Shown: piece after piece, positions 48,839-60,584 of the stretch
Layout of the letters: every line of letters starts with the position of its first letter
Numbering within the stretch: position 1 is the first letter of the stretch
Assembly (NCBI RefSeq): GCF_022539505.1
Contig: NC_061513.1
Location: 354,311,696 to 354,375,695, forward strand
Direction of reading: 5' to 3'
DNA: 64,000 bases
Source: Lolium rigidum
Taxonomy: Eukaryota; Streptophyta; Magnoliopsida; Poales; Poaceae
Program-made: the position numbers and the translations under genes
Notes under the pieces: generated by a model
Told to the model about the DNA's origin: nothing
What the model saw: the letters and a program-made list of their open reading frames with translations, nothing else
Database searches by the model: none

Positions 48839-51396
48839 GCAGGTAAAACGATAACAAAGATAATTTCTGAAGTGACATGCCATCATAACCTTGATCATAC
48901 TATTTGTAAACATATGTAGTGGATGCAGCGATCAAAACAATGGTAATGACATGAGTAAACAAGTGAATCATAAAGCAAAGACTTTTCATGAATAGTACTT
49001 CAAGACAAGTATTAATAAGTCTTGCATAAGAGTTAACTCATAAAGCAATAAATCAAAGTAAAGGTATTGAAGCAACACAAAGGAAGATTAAGTTTCAGCG
49101 GTTGCTTTCAACTTGTAACATGTATATCTCATGGATAATTGTCAACATAGAGTAATATAACAAGTACAATATGCAAGTATGTAGGAATCAATGCACAGTT
49201 CACACAAGTGTTTGCTTCTTGAGGTGGAGAGAGATAGGTGAACTGACTCAACATAAAAGTAAAAAGAGAATGGTCCTTCAAAGAGGAAAGCATCGATTGC
49301 TATATTTGTGCTAGAGCTTTTATTTTGAAAACATGAAACAATTTTGTCAATAGTAGTAATAAAGCATATGAGTTATGAAAGTTATATCTTACAAGTTGCA
49401 AGCCTCATGCATAGTATACTAATAGTGCCCGCACCTTGTCCTAATTAGCTTGGACTACCGGATCTTTGCAATGCACATGTTTTAACCAAGTGTCACAATG
49501 GGGTACCTCCATGCCGCCTGTACAAAGGTCTAAGGAGAAAGCTCGCATTTTGGATTTCTCGCTTTTGATTATTCTCAACTTAGACATCCATACCGGGACA
49601 ACATGGACAACAGATAATGGACTCCTCTTTAATGCATAAGCATGTGGCAACAATTATTATTCTCATATGAGATTGAGGATATATGTCCAAGACCGAAACT
49701 TCCACCATGAATCATGGCTTTAGTTAGCGGCCCAAAGTTCTTCTCTAACAATATGCATGCTCCAACCATAAAGGTGGTAGATCTCTCTTACTTCGTGACA
49801 AGACGGACATGCATAGCAACTCACATGATATTCAACAAGAAATAGTTGATGGCGTCCCCGTAAACATGGTTATCGCACAACAAGCAACTTAATAAGAGAT
49901 AAAGTGCATAAGTACATATTCAATACCACAATAGTTTTTAAGCTATTTGTCCCATGAGCTATATATTGCAAAGGTGAATGATGGAATTTTAAAGGTAGCA
50001 CTCAAGCAATTTACTTTGGAATGGCGGATAAATACCATGTAGTAGGTAGGTATGGTGGACACAAATGGCATAGTGGTTGGCTCAAGGATTTTGGATGCAT
50101 GAGAAGTATTCCCTCTCGATACAAGGTTTAGGCTAGCAAGGTTATTTGAAACAAACACAAGGATGAACGGTACAGCAAAACTCACATAAAATACATATTG
50201 TAAACATTATAAGACTCCATACCGTCTTCCTTGTTGTTCAAAACTCAATACTAGATGTTATCTAGACTCTAGAGAAACCAAATATGCAAACCAAATTAGC
50301 AAGCTCTAAGTATTTCTTCATTAATGGGTGCAAAGTATATGATGCAAAATCTTAAACATGAGCACAACAATTGCCAAGTATCAAATTATCCAAGACATTT
50401 TAGAGTTACTACATGCAGCATTTTCCAATTCCAACCATATAACAATTTAACGAAGAAGAAACTTCGCCATGAATACTATGAGTAGAGCCTAAGGACATAT
50501 TTGTCCATATGCTACAGCGGAGCGTGTCTCTCTCCCATAAAGTGAATGCTAGGATCCATTTTATTCAAACAAAACAAAAAACAAAAACAAACCGACGCTC
50601 CAAGCAAAGTGCATAAGATGTGACGGAATAAAAATATAGTTTCAGGGGAGGAACCCGATAATGTTGTCGATGAAGAAGGGGATGCCTTGGGCATCCCCAA
50701 GCTTAGACGCTTGAGTCTTCTTAAAATATGCAGGGGTGAACCACCGGGGCATCCCCAAGCTTAGAGCTTTCACTCTCCTTGATCATATTGCATCATACTC
50801 CTCTCTTGATCCTTGAAAACTTCCTCCACACCAAACTCGAAACAACTCATTAGAGGGTTAGTGCATAATAAAAATTCACATGTTCAGAGGTGACACAATC
50901 ATTCTTAACACTTCTGGACATTGCATAAAGCTACTAGACATTAATGGATCAAAGAAATTCATCCAACATAGCGAAAGAGGCAATGCGAAATAAAAGACAG
51001 AATCTGTCAAAACAGAACAGTCCGTAAAGATGGATTTTATTAGGCCACCAGACTTGCTCAAATGAAAATGCTCAAATTGAATGAAAGTTGCGTACATATC
51101 TGAGGATCATGTACGTAAATTGGCTTAATTTTCTGAGCTTCCTACAGGGAGGTAGACCCAGATTCGTGACAGCAAAGAAATCTGGAACTGCGCAGTAATC
51201 CAAATCTAGTACTTACTTTACTATCAAAGACTTTACTTGGCACAACAAAACATAAAACTAAGATAAGGAGAGGTTGCTACAGTAGTAAACAACTTCCAAG
51301 ACACAAATATAAAACAAAAATACTGTAGTAAAAACATGGGTTGTCTCCCATAAGCGCTTTTCTTTAACGCCTTTCAGCTAGGCGCGAAAGTGTAAC
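48839..51396 (-). other. Non-coding 3' region of element D with PPT-like motifs
   Basis: Collinear with 12448-15020 (B) and 37134-39793 (C). TAAGCTTGGGGATGC recurs at 50691-50705 and 50749-50763, in addition to the copy beside the LTR at 47284-47298 on the far side of the solo LTR. Confidence 0.7.
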
Positions 51397-53515
51397 TCAA
51401 GTAACATCGAGAGATGAAGCATCAACATCATAATTTGTTCTAATAATAGAATCATAAGGTAACTTCATTCTCTTTCTAGGGAAGTGTTCCATACCTTTCT
51501 TGAGAGGAAATTGATATTTAATATTACCTTCCTTCATATCAATAGTGGCACCAACGGTTCGAAGAAAAGGTCTTCCCAATATAATGGGGCAAGATGCATT
51601 GCATTCAATATCCAAGACAACAAAATCAACGGGGATAAGGTTATTGTTAACCATAATATGAACATTATCAACCTTCCCCAAAGGTTTCTTTTTAGCATTA
51701 TCAGCGAGATTAACATCCAAATAACAATTTTTCAATGGTGGCAAGTCAAGCATATCATAGACTTTCTTAGGCATAACAGAAATACTTGCACCAAGATCAC
51801 ATAAAGCATTACAATCAAAATCTTTGACTCTCATTTTAATGATGGGCTCCCAACCATCCTCTAGCTTTCTAGGAATAGAAGTTTCAAGTTTTAGTTTCTC
51901 TTCTCTAGCTTTTATGAGAGCATTTGTAATATGTTTTGTGAAAGCCAAGTTTATAGCACTAGCATTAGGACTTTTAGCAAGTTTTTGTAAGAACTTTATA
52001 ACTTCAGAGATGTGGCAATCATCAAAATCTAAATCATTACAATCTAAAGCAATGGGATTATCATCCCCAAGGTTGGAAAAAATTTCAGCAGTTTTATCAC
52101 AAAGCGGTTTCAAGCAGTTTTAGCAGCTTCGAGGTAATTTTGCGCGCTTTGCACTAGGAGTAGAAGCATTGCCAACACCAATTATTTTACCATTAATAGT
52201 AGGAGGTGCAGCAACATATGAATCATTAGCATTGCTAGTGGTGGTAATAGTCCAAACTTTAGCTACATTTTCCTTTTTAGCTAGTTTTTCATTTTCTTCT
52301 CTATCCCACCTAGCACGCAGTTCAGCCATTAATCTTATATTCTCATTAATTCTAACTTGGATGGCATTTTCTGTAGTAACAATTTTATTTTCAATATCCC
52401 TATTAGGCATAACTTTCGATTTCAAAAGATCAACATCAGAGGCAAGACTATCAACTCTAGAAACAAGAATATCAATTTTATTGAGCTTTTCCTCAACAGA
52501 TTTGTTAAAAACAGTTTGTGTACTAATAAATTCTTTAAGCATGGCCTCAAGTCCAGGGGGTGTATTCCTATTATTGTTGTAAGAATTCCCATAAGAATTA
52601 GCATAACCGTTACCATTATTATAAGGATATGGCCTATAGTTATTACTAGAATTGTTCCGATACGCATTGTTGTTGAAATTATTATTTTTAATGAAGTTTA
52701 CATCAACATGTTCTTCTTGAGCAACCAATGAAGCTAATGGAACATTATTAGGATCAACATTAGTCCTATCATTCGCAAGCATAGACATAATAGCATCAAC
52801 CTTATCATTCAAGGAAGAGGATTCTTCAACAGAATTTACCTTCTTACCTTGTGGAGCTCTTTCCGTGTGCCATTCAGAGTAATTAACCATCATATTATCA
52901 AGAAGCTTTGTTGCTTCACAAAGAGTGATGGACATAAAGGTACCTCCAGCAGCTGAATCCAATAAATTCCGCGAAGAAAAATTTAGTCCTGCATAGAAGG
53001 TTTGGATGATCATCCAAGTAGTCGATCCATGGGTTGGGCAATTTTTAACCAAAGATTTCATTCTTTCCCAAGCTTGAGCAACATGTTCATTATCCAATTG
53101 TTTAAAATTCATTATGCTACTCCTCAAAGATATAATTTTAGCAGGGGATAATATCTACTAATAAAAGCATCCTTGCATTTAGTCCAGGAATCAATACTAT
53201 TCTTAGGCAGAGATAGCAACCAATCTTTAGCTCTTCCTCTTAATGAGAAAGGGAACAATTTTAATTTTATAATGTCACCATCTACATCTTTATATTTTTG
53301 CATTTCACATAGTTCAACAAAATTATTGAGATGGGCAAGCAAGCATCATCGAACTAACACTAGAAAATTGCTCTCGCATAACAAGATTAAGTAAAGCAGG
53401 TTTAATTTCAAAGAATTCTCGCTGTAGTAGCAGGTGGAGCAATAGGTGTGCATAGGAAATCATTATTATTTGTGCTAGTGAAGTCACACAACTTAGTATT
53501 TTCAGGGTTGGCCAT
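51397..53515 (-). pseudogene. gag-protease of element D, frameshifted
   Basis: It encodes the capsid precursor and aspartic protease of an Athila-like Gypsy element. Minus reading starts at ATG 53513-53515 (MANPENTKLCDF). A retrotransposon gag core follows (GDIIKLKLFPFSLRGRAKDW, then SIDSWTKCKDAFISRYYP), then the middle block 52120-53127, with Asn/Tyr-rich and coiled-coil-like parts. The protease block 51397-52113 has the active-site triad as DLGASISVMP and the ILGRPFL flap-side motif. At least three frame changes (about 53410, 53340, 53125) and a break near 52116 separate the blocks. No reverse transcriptase follows. Some frameshifts may be sequencing errors. Confidence 0.85.
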
Positions 53516-53740
53516 TTTAGCAGTAGTAAATAAAGCAAACTAGATAAAGTAAATGCAAGTAAACTAATTTTTTTGTGTTTTTGATATAGAGTGCAAGACA
53601 AGTAAATAAAGTAAAACTAGCAACTAATTTTTTTGTGTTTTGATATAATGCAGCAAACAAAGTAGTAAATAAAATAAAGCAAGACAAAAACAAAGTAAAG
53701 AGGTTGAGAAGTGGAGACTCCCTTGCGGCGTGTCTTGATC

Positions 53741-53758
53741 TCCCCGGCAACGGCGCCA
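53741..53758 (-). other. Primer-binding site of element D
   Basis: Minus strand TGGCGCCGTTGCCGGGGA, the consensus Athila-type site, 10 bp inside the 5' LTR. Confidence 0.85.
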
Positions 53759-53768
53759 TAAATTTGCT

Positions 53769-55366
53769 TGATGCGTGTAGTTGACACGTCCGTTGGGAAC
53801 CCCAAGAGGAAGGTGTGATGCGCACAGCGGCAAGTTTCCCTCAGTAAGAAACCAAGGTTTAATCGAACCAGTAGGGAGTCAAGAAGCACGTTGAAGGTTG
53901 ATGGCGGCGGGATGTAGTGCGGCGCAACACCGGAGATTCCGGCGCCAACGTGGAACCCGCACAACACAACCAAAGTACTTTGCCCCAACGAAACGAGTGA
54001 GGTTGTCAATCTCACCGGCTTGCTGTAACAAAGGATTAACCGAATTGTGTGGAAGATGATTGTTTGCAGAGAAAACAGTAAAACAAGTATTGCAAGCAGA
54101 TTTGTATTTCAAGTATTAAAAGAATGGACCGGGGTCCACAGTTCACTAGAGGTGTCTCTCCCATAAGATAAAAGCATGTTGGGTGAACAAATTACAGTCG
54201 GGCAATTGACAAATAGAGAGGGCATAACAATGCACATACATGGCATGATAAGTATAGTGAGATTTAATTGGGCATTACGACAAAGTACATAGACCGCCAT
54301 CCAACCGCATCTATGCCTAAAAGTCCACCTTCGAGGTTATCGTCCGAACCCCTTCCAAGTATTAAGTTGCAAAGCAACGGACAATTGCATTAAGTATGGT
54401 GCGTAATGTAATCAACAACTACATCCTCGGACATAGCGCCAATGTTTTATCCCTAGTGGCAACAAGACAAAGACAACCTTAGAACTTTCTCGTCACCGTC
54501 CCGTGTGTCAATGCGGGCATGAACCCACTATCGAGCATAAATACTCCCTCTTGGAGTTAAAAGCAAAAACTTGGCCAGAGCCTCTACTAGTAACGGAGAG
54601 CATGCAAGATCATAAACAACACATATGTAATAACTTGATAATTAACATAACATGGTATTCTCTATCCATCGGATCCCGACAAACACAACATAGAGTATTA
54701 CAGATAGATGATCTTGATCATGTTAGGCAGCTCACAAGATCCAACAATGAAGCACAATGAGGAGAAGACAACCATCTAGCTAATGCTATGGACCCATAGT
54801 CCAGGGGTGAACTACTCACTCATCACTCCGGAGGCGACCATGGCGGTGTAGAGTCCTCCGGGAGATGAATCCCCTCCCGGCAGGTGCCGGAGGAGATCTC
54901 CGTAATCCCCGAGATGGGATCGGCGGCGGCGGCGTCTCAGTAAGGTTTTCCGTATCGTAGTTTTTCGCCTCAGGGGTTTCGCGACGGAGGCTTTAAGTAG
55001 GCGGAAGGGCAGAGTCGGGGGGCTGACGAGGGGCCCACACCATAGGTCGGCGCGGGCCCCTCCTTGGCCGCGCGGCCCTATGGTCTGGCCACCTCGTGGC
55101 CCCACTTCGTATGCTCTTCGGTCTTCTGGAAGGTTCGTGGCGAAATAGGCCCCTGGGTCTTTGTTTCGTCCAATTCCGAGAATATTTCGTTACTAGGATT
55201 TCTGAAACCAAAACAGCAGAAAACAGGAACTGGCACTTCGGCATCTTGTTAATAGGTTAGTTCGGAAAATGCACGAATATGACATAAAGTGTGCATAAAA
55301 CATGTAGGTATCATCAATAATATGGCATAGAACATAAGAAATTATCGATACGTCGGAGACGTATCA
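53769..55366 (-). repeat. 5' LTR of element D
   Basis: 1.60 kb, ending GGAGACGTATCA at 55366 and followed by the CTTGC duplication. Confidence 0.92.
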
Positions 55367-55407
55367 CTTGCATACTACACAATGCAGTGGTATGCCGGGT
55401 CACCACA

Positions 55408-57003
55408 AAATTTGTCATTTATCACATTGAATTTCCACATATTTTAAACGTATATGATGATAATACAATGTTTTACACTGATTTATGGGGATTTACCAAT
55501 AATCCCCTTTATTTGGTTTATAACTCTGCAGAACAGGAAAATTTTGTTTTGTGTATTTTTCACTTTCAGAGACCTATACGGAGTCAAATTGACCTGGGAT
55601 TTTTGGAGCGTCATTTTTTCATCGGTAGAAGCACCCTGGGCACTAGAACTTCACCTGGAAAGGCCTGAGGCCCCCGGTGGCGCGCCCAACAAGGTAGGGC
55701 GCACCACCTGACCTCTTTTGGCCATCGATCGTCCAAATCGCATGATCTTTTCGCCCACCGATGCATTTTGACCGAAAAATCACTATAGATATGGCCCCGA
55801 AGAGTTCTTGGAAAGAGAACCCGCAGAAAGACAGAAACACGTAAACGGAGGCTGCAACAAAGAAGATTGGAGGGGAAAACTCCGTCGGGATCACCACCGG
55901 GGGGATCTCCATCTTCTCCAACGTCTTCATCATCACCATGATTAAGGGAGAGTAGTGCACCTCTGGACTACGTGTTTGTGGCAGTAGCTTGATCTATTTC
56001 TCTCATGTTCTTCATAGTTCTTGGTGCCATATGAGCTGTCTCACATGATTATGGCCATATTTGTAATACTTATGTGGTGGATCCTTATTCTATGATATTG
56101 TGCTATGAGATCTGATCGTATTATGTGTAAGATGTATGGATAGATGCATATTATGTATCCCATTTTTAAGTACTTATTCTGATCCAACATCTATGCAAGA
56201 GCGTGTGTGGGGTGATGTGTGTATTAGATGGAGTGGCATGGTTTAAGTGATTGAATAGTGACAACAAATTCATGATCTATTATGATTTTGCCTTTTCTTT
56301 GCTATCTCACTAGGGATAAAGTGAATGCATGTGCTATGTTCATCACGTGACAAAAGTGATGATCTTGTTTGGTCAAGGTAGTATATTTGATATTCAAATA
56401 TCATGTCAAAGTACTTATGGCTATACTCTGTTAATTCTTAATACAAGATTGCATGGAGTTTTCTCTTTCTTGTCAGATGTGTTGCAACATCTCTATATTA
56501 AGACATGATTCTCATATGAATGAGTATCTTACTCATGTTATTGTTTTGCATCCTCATATCTCATTGATGAATTACTATTGTCCACTACAACTTAAAAGAG
56601 AAAATAGTCAAGTGAACCCATGAATGCCGGTCTACTTTTTATCATAAGAAACACCTTTATATTGCTTTTATCTTGTTTTCTATTTACATCACTATTTTAA
56701 TACGAAAATACAAAAAAAAAATTCTTATTTGTATCCAAAACAACAAAAACAATCAACCCCTTTACAATTTTGACTTAGTTACTTTATTTTATCTAGTTTC
56801 ACTCGCTTTATTTTTACTTGTGTTTTATTTACTTACGCGAAACTTTGTGCTTGACAATCACACGGTGGAGTTAGGGACACAATACTTTTATTTTACTTCC
56901 AGGGTTGCTAGTCCCCGAGAGTTCGATATAAACTCTCGAATCACCCTTGTGGGGAAGATACTATGTTGATATAACACTCTACAATTGAAGGCCCAACGTA
57001 TCA
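55408..57003 (+). mobile_element. Truncated LTR of an Athila-like element, with decayed primer site
   Basis: The 3' part is recognisable as an LTR end: 'tgcttgacaatcacacggtgg', 'agggttgctagtcc', 'ttgatataacactct' and CGTATCA at 57003. It is followed by AGATGTTTTTAGCGTTGCTAG, which looks like a mutated TTTTTGGCGCCGTTGCCG primer site. The left portion is cut at the edge of the LARD-like unit. No internal region follows. Confidence 0.55.
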
Positions 57004-57423
57004 AGATGTTTTTAGCGTTGCTAGTAGTCGTCATCAGCATACCACAGAAAACGCGTGGAAAATACGAACATGTCACCGTCCAGCATGAACCTATATGACG
57101 ATCAAGAAGACGGGAGAGATCGAACATGTAACAGTATACACAAATGAACTACCACATACATACTAGTTATAATGACGAGTTGTTTATCTATCCGTTTACA
57201 TTCACCGAAACGAAAAACTTACAATGCGAAAGTTGTGTGTAATGATGAGGTGAAGCTACTAACGGAAGGAAATTTCAAACGGTCGACCGTGCGAGACGAA
57301 TTTGGCAAAATTCGCTCAAAAAAGCTCTAAAAATGAACATCAAATTTACGATCTACGACTCACAAAATTCGAAACTGATTGTCATAATGAATTCATGTCA
57401 TTGACGCGCATCTTTAATAACAT
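57004..57423. other. Unclassified DNA
   Basis: About 420 bp; it starts with a possible degraded primer site. No gene or terminus seen after that. Confidence 0.4.
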
Positions 57424-57946
57424 TGATGGGGATACACCCAAGGGGGTCCACCATTAGTCTCACTTGCCGCCGGAGAGAAGACCCAAAAGGGGGTCCAGTC
57501 GGCAGGGCGACTGGGCCTAAAACCATGAGCGACTAGGCCAAGACTTGAAGAATGGTGACTGGACCGAAGGCCCAGGCGACTGAAGTTGTTCATGACTTTG
57601 GTGCGGGACAAAGGATCCCGGCCTTATAGCGATCGTATAGATACAATCTTATCTCCATGTAAACCCTAGATTGTGGTGCATACCCCAAGCTAAACCCTAG
57701 AAGGGATCCGATCTCATTCTCCCTCACCTCCATAGCTCTCGATTCCATAGCCGACTGTGCCACCCCATTGTAACCTAATCCGAGCAACAAATCTAGCAGG
57801 ACGTAGGCCTTTTACTCTCCGGAGGAGCTGAACCTGTGTAAAACCCTTGTCTTGTGTATCTCGCTCCGCAGATGGCTACGCCACCTTACCCCCACATCGA
57901 TGAAGTGCCGCCCGTAGTACCTGTCGTCGTGGTCGTATCCACGACA
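57424..57946 (+). mobile_element. Short solo LTR (523 bp)
   Basis: TGATGGGGATACACCC to TATCCACGACA, with TG/CA ends and near-matching 5-bp flanks AACAT and TACAT. The end segment (CTCCGGAGGAGCTGAACC ... CTTGTCTTGTGTATC) resembles the 3' end of known Pooideae Gypsy LTRs. There is no partner LTR or interior. Confidence 0.5.
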
Positions 57947-58480
57947 TACATCATATTTTGATTCGATGCATGGTTGTTATGATTTAAATATGGAGGTGAA
58001 GGGCGGTGAACAAGTCCAACTGATGTAAGCTCATATCTCCTCACGTGCAAGCTAGCCACGAGAACGGAGCCTGGCTCCATATAAACAAGCTGATTCGACC
58101 GTTCATTCAGGGAAGGCTCAGGGGTGCTTTGAAAACCGATTGGGCCAAACACAGATACCTCCCGGCAGCTAAACGGGCCATTTTTTTCACCCACATGCGA
58201 GCCAAGGTGGATGTGAGCTACCAAACGCTCTCTAATTGATCTTAGTAAACCATGAATTATTTGTTTCAATGCATAGGCTTTGGGCTGTCCCCTTTTCGAA
58301 CAAAAATGAACAATTTGTTGGTTTTTGTTTAGCTTATTACTATGCATGGCATCAACCGAAATGCATTAACTTTTCAAGCTTATATGCACAAGAACAAAGA
58401 ACAACTTAGAGGTAATTGTTATTGCAATTATAGTATTGCCATACTAGATTCATTCATATTTCGCACGATAATATGTTGAG
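57947..58480. other. Unclassified DNA
   Basis: About 530 bp. A 'gagcctggctccat' phrase near 58065 recalls a MITE terminus, but no inverted partner was found. Confidence 0.35.
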
Positions 58481-58771
58481 GGCCCCTTTGATTCATAGGA
58501 TAGAAAAAATGCAGAAATAGAAAAAGCATAGGATTAGTATGTCATGTCTACTTGAAACCTACAGGAAGATGTAGTGTGTTTAATTGTAGCACAGAAATTT
58601 TTCATGCGGTATGAGTTAATGCATTTTTTCTATATAAATTACACTACAATATTTATATAGGATTTTTACTATAAGATATATTCCTATGAATCAAACAACT
58701 TGTGTAGAAAATTGTCCGTAGGATCCAAATACTGCACAATTTCTATGCAAATTATATAAATCAAAGGAGCC
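58481..58771. mobile_element. MITE related to the one at 665-945
   Basis: The ends GGCCCCTTTGATTCATAGG and AATCAAAGGAGCC are inverted. The interior shares 'cataggattag', 'gaaatttttcat' and 'ttcctatgaatcaaac' with the first copy. 291 bp, non-coding. Confidence 0.7.
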
Positions 58772-60584
58772 ATGGGTACGTACCTTGGATATCATGGAGA
58801 ACGAGACATTAGTATGTTCAGAGCTTCTCATGAAGCACTCGTCGATCTTGGTCCGAACCATGCATTCTTCATGCAATACTACCCAGGTGATTTGATTACA
58901 TAATACTATGAAATTTGATTACATAATGCATTGAGTACTCCAGATCCAAGTGCATATGCGATAACAGGTGCTGAGTGCTAAAGCCTGTAAAACCACTGTT
59001 AACCACTTGGAGTATGATGGTGCAAGTAGGATGTGTAGACAGTAGTGGTGCTGCCATTGCTTATTCCATCTCCCAGCAAAGCACTCATTCATGGAGACTC
59101 CAAATTAAAGTGGGGAACAAGTGAAGTGAAGGTGTGTGCATATGCCTGAATTATGAGATTGACAGCATGCCTACCAGTCTCATCTCCCACGGGCCACAAC
59201 TAATTACCATACCAGGCTCAAGTCACTACAGTACAGACATGTGGAAGCCAATCAGAGAGGAGAGGAGAGGTGAGCACTCATCCCTATTTCAGGCATCTGT
59301 CACAAAGTGCTGCATCAGTGAGTGCAAAGACAAGTGAAGCCTGATGCAGCAAGGTAAAATGGTTAAAGAGGTTGTGCTGCGGCACTGAGTCACTGGTGGC
59401 GCATGTAAGACATGCAGATAGTACTAATGACGCCCACACACAACACACAGACAGCCTTTTCCTTGTAGCAGTAGCAATCTTGCCTTGCCGAGTGATATGG
59501 TAGATACCATAGAGATGGTAGAACAGAGCTCTAGGAAAGCTGCAGCTGCTGTTGCTGGCATGCATGCTGCCTCCTCCCTGCTGGCTGCAGCGGCAGGGAA
59601 AGAGACCCAACAGATCACATGCATAGCCTAGGAGGAAAAACGGATGCACTGTAGTAGTGGACAAATAGCAGTACTATGCAAGGTCATCCATGGGAGCTTG
59701 CAATCATCTACATTGTGAAGCTTAAAGTTTGCATTGATTCCATCCCTTTTGGTTGTGTTGAGGAAGGTCGGAGGTCCAGCGGCAATGGCATGCAGCTCTC
59801 TATCTCTGAGTTCCAAACAAGTCTTTAAAAAGAATAGCAGAGGCTGCTGCATAAACAAGAAGTTAGTGGGGAAGATAGTATGCGACAGGCACCAATCAAC
59901 ATCTGTTTCCAGTGACAGTAAAGAAAGAAAGATGTTGCAATCCAGAAAAGGATGGAAAGATAAAGATGGAGTGGAAGACTCCTCTCCCCATCATCCATTT
60001 ATATAAAAAGTTCAAGAACAACATCTAGTAGCAGCAGCGGACACTGCTTCTGGGTCCTGAATCCGCAGGAAGAAGCAAAGCACATCCATGCATCATAACC
60101 AACTGGTAAAAGAAAGCAATCAAGCTTGACCTACGATCGACAGCTACAACATCGACTACATCTACTGCAATGCAACAAACACAGAGGCTGGCCAGCCCCG
60201 GTGCTGCATACTCTCACAAAGCCTAATTCTAAGATACTCCGAGCGATCGAATTCTTGAAGCAAAAACCAATGACACGCCTAGCAGAAGAGATGGAAAACC
60301 AAACCAACCAACCAACCAACAAACCGAATTTTGCTCCTCCAGGTTGCAGTCACCAATTCTCTTGTCAAGAAGTTGCAGCAAATCGGCACCTACATTGAGA
60401 GGATAAAAATCACATCAGGAATCGAGTTCAAGAAAGGGTCAGCAAATGCAGCATCGGGAACAGAAAAGAAATTGAAGTACAAGTCGCATGAGAATTCTCA
60501 CAGTGATGCGACTCGAGGAGCTGATGTCGCTGTTACTTGTACATGGTGGTTGGTGGTGAAGTCATCTGTCGTCCACTGCTGCTG
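58772..60584 (-). other. 3' flank of the TCP gene, probably including its 3' UTR
   Basis: Apparently single-copy DNA with no transposon signature. On the minus strand it contains good 3' splice-like sites (CTCTCAATGTAG/G near 60398 and TTGTTTATGCAG/C near 59850), so an intron-containing 3' UTR or a downstream non-coding transcript is possible. A GGTT tetranucleotide run (about 60302-60321) is present. ORFs here (to 126 aa) are unrecognised. Confidence 0.4.

Larger units (their letters stand above)
45682..55366 (-). mobile_element. Athila-like LTR retrotransposon D with broken gag-protease
   Basis: LTRs at 45682-47282 and 53769-55366; exact 5-bp duplication CTTGC on both sides (45677-45681, 55367-55371). 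The primer-binding site is at 53741-53758. The interior carries a gag-protease reading (51397-53515) with frameshifts, then non-coding 3' DNA shared with B and C. Reverse transcriptase, RNase H and integrase are absent. A 1520-bp solo LTR of another family sits at 47319-48838, close to the 3' LTR. Of the three cousins it is nearest to an autonomous ancestor. Confidence 0.92.
29067..55407 (+). mobile_element. Long non-coding LTR-type (LARD-like) unit, heavily nested
   Basis: Removing the three insertions leaves about 6.2 kb (29067-30777, 34361-35517, 42218-45681, 55367-55407). This is AT-rich, stuffed with 'aaccctag'-like phrases, contains one GC-rich promoter-like island, and has no protein motif. 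The right end is GGGTCACCACA (55407). A matching left terminus may be TGTGACC at 29067, but this is weak. Large, featureless LTRs of this sort are known from LARD elements (Sukkula-type). I could not find the partner LTR, a primer-binding site or a target duplication, so the nature of the unit is inference. Confidence 0.4.

Noticed and set aside
51484..52731. Plus-strand ORFs of about 100-137 aa over element D gag-protease
   Set aside because: They are antisense shadows of the gag-protease reading.
57947..58240. MITE suggested by 'gagcctggctccat'
   Set aside because: Only one end-like phrase is present; no inverted partner or duplication was found.
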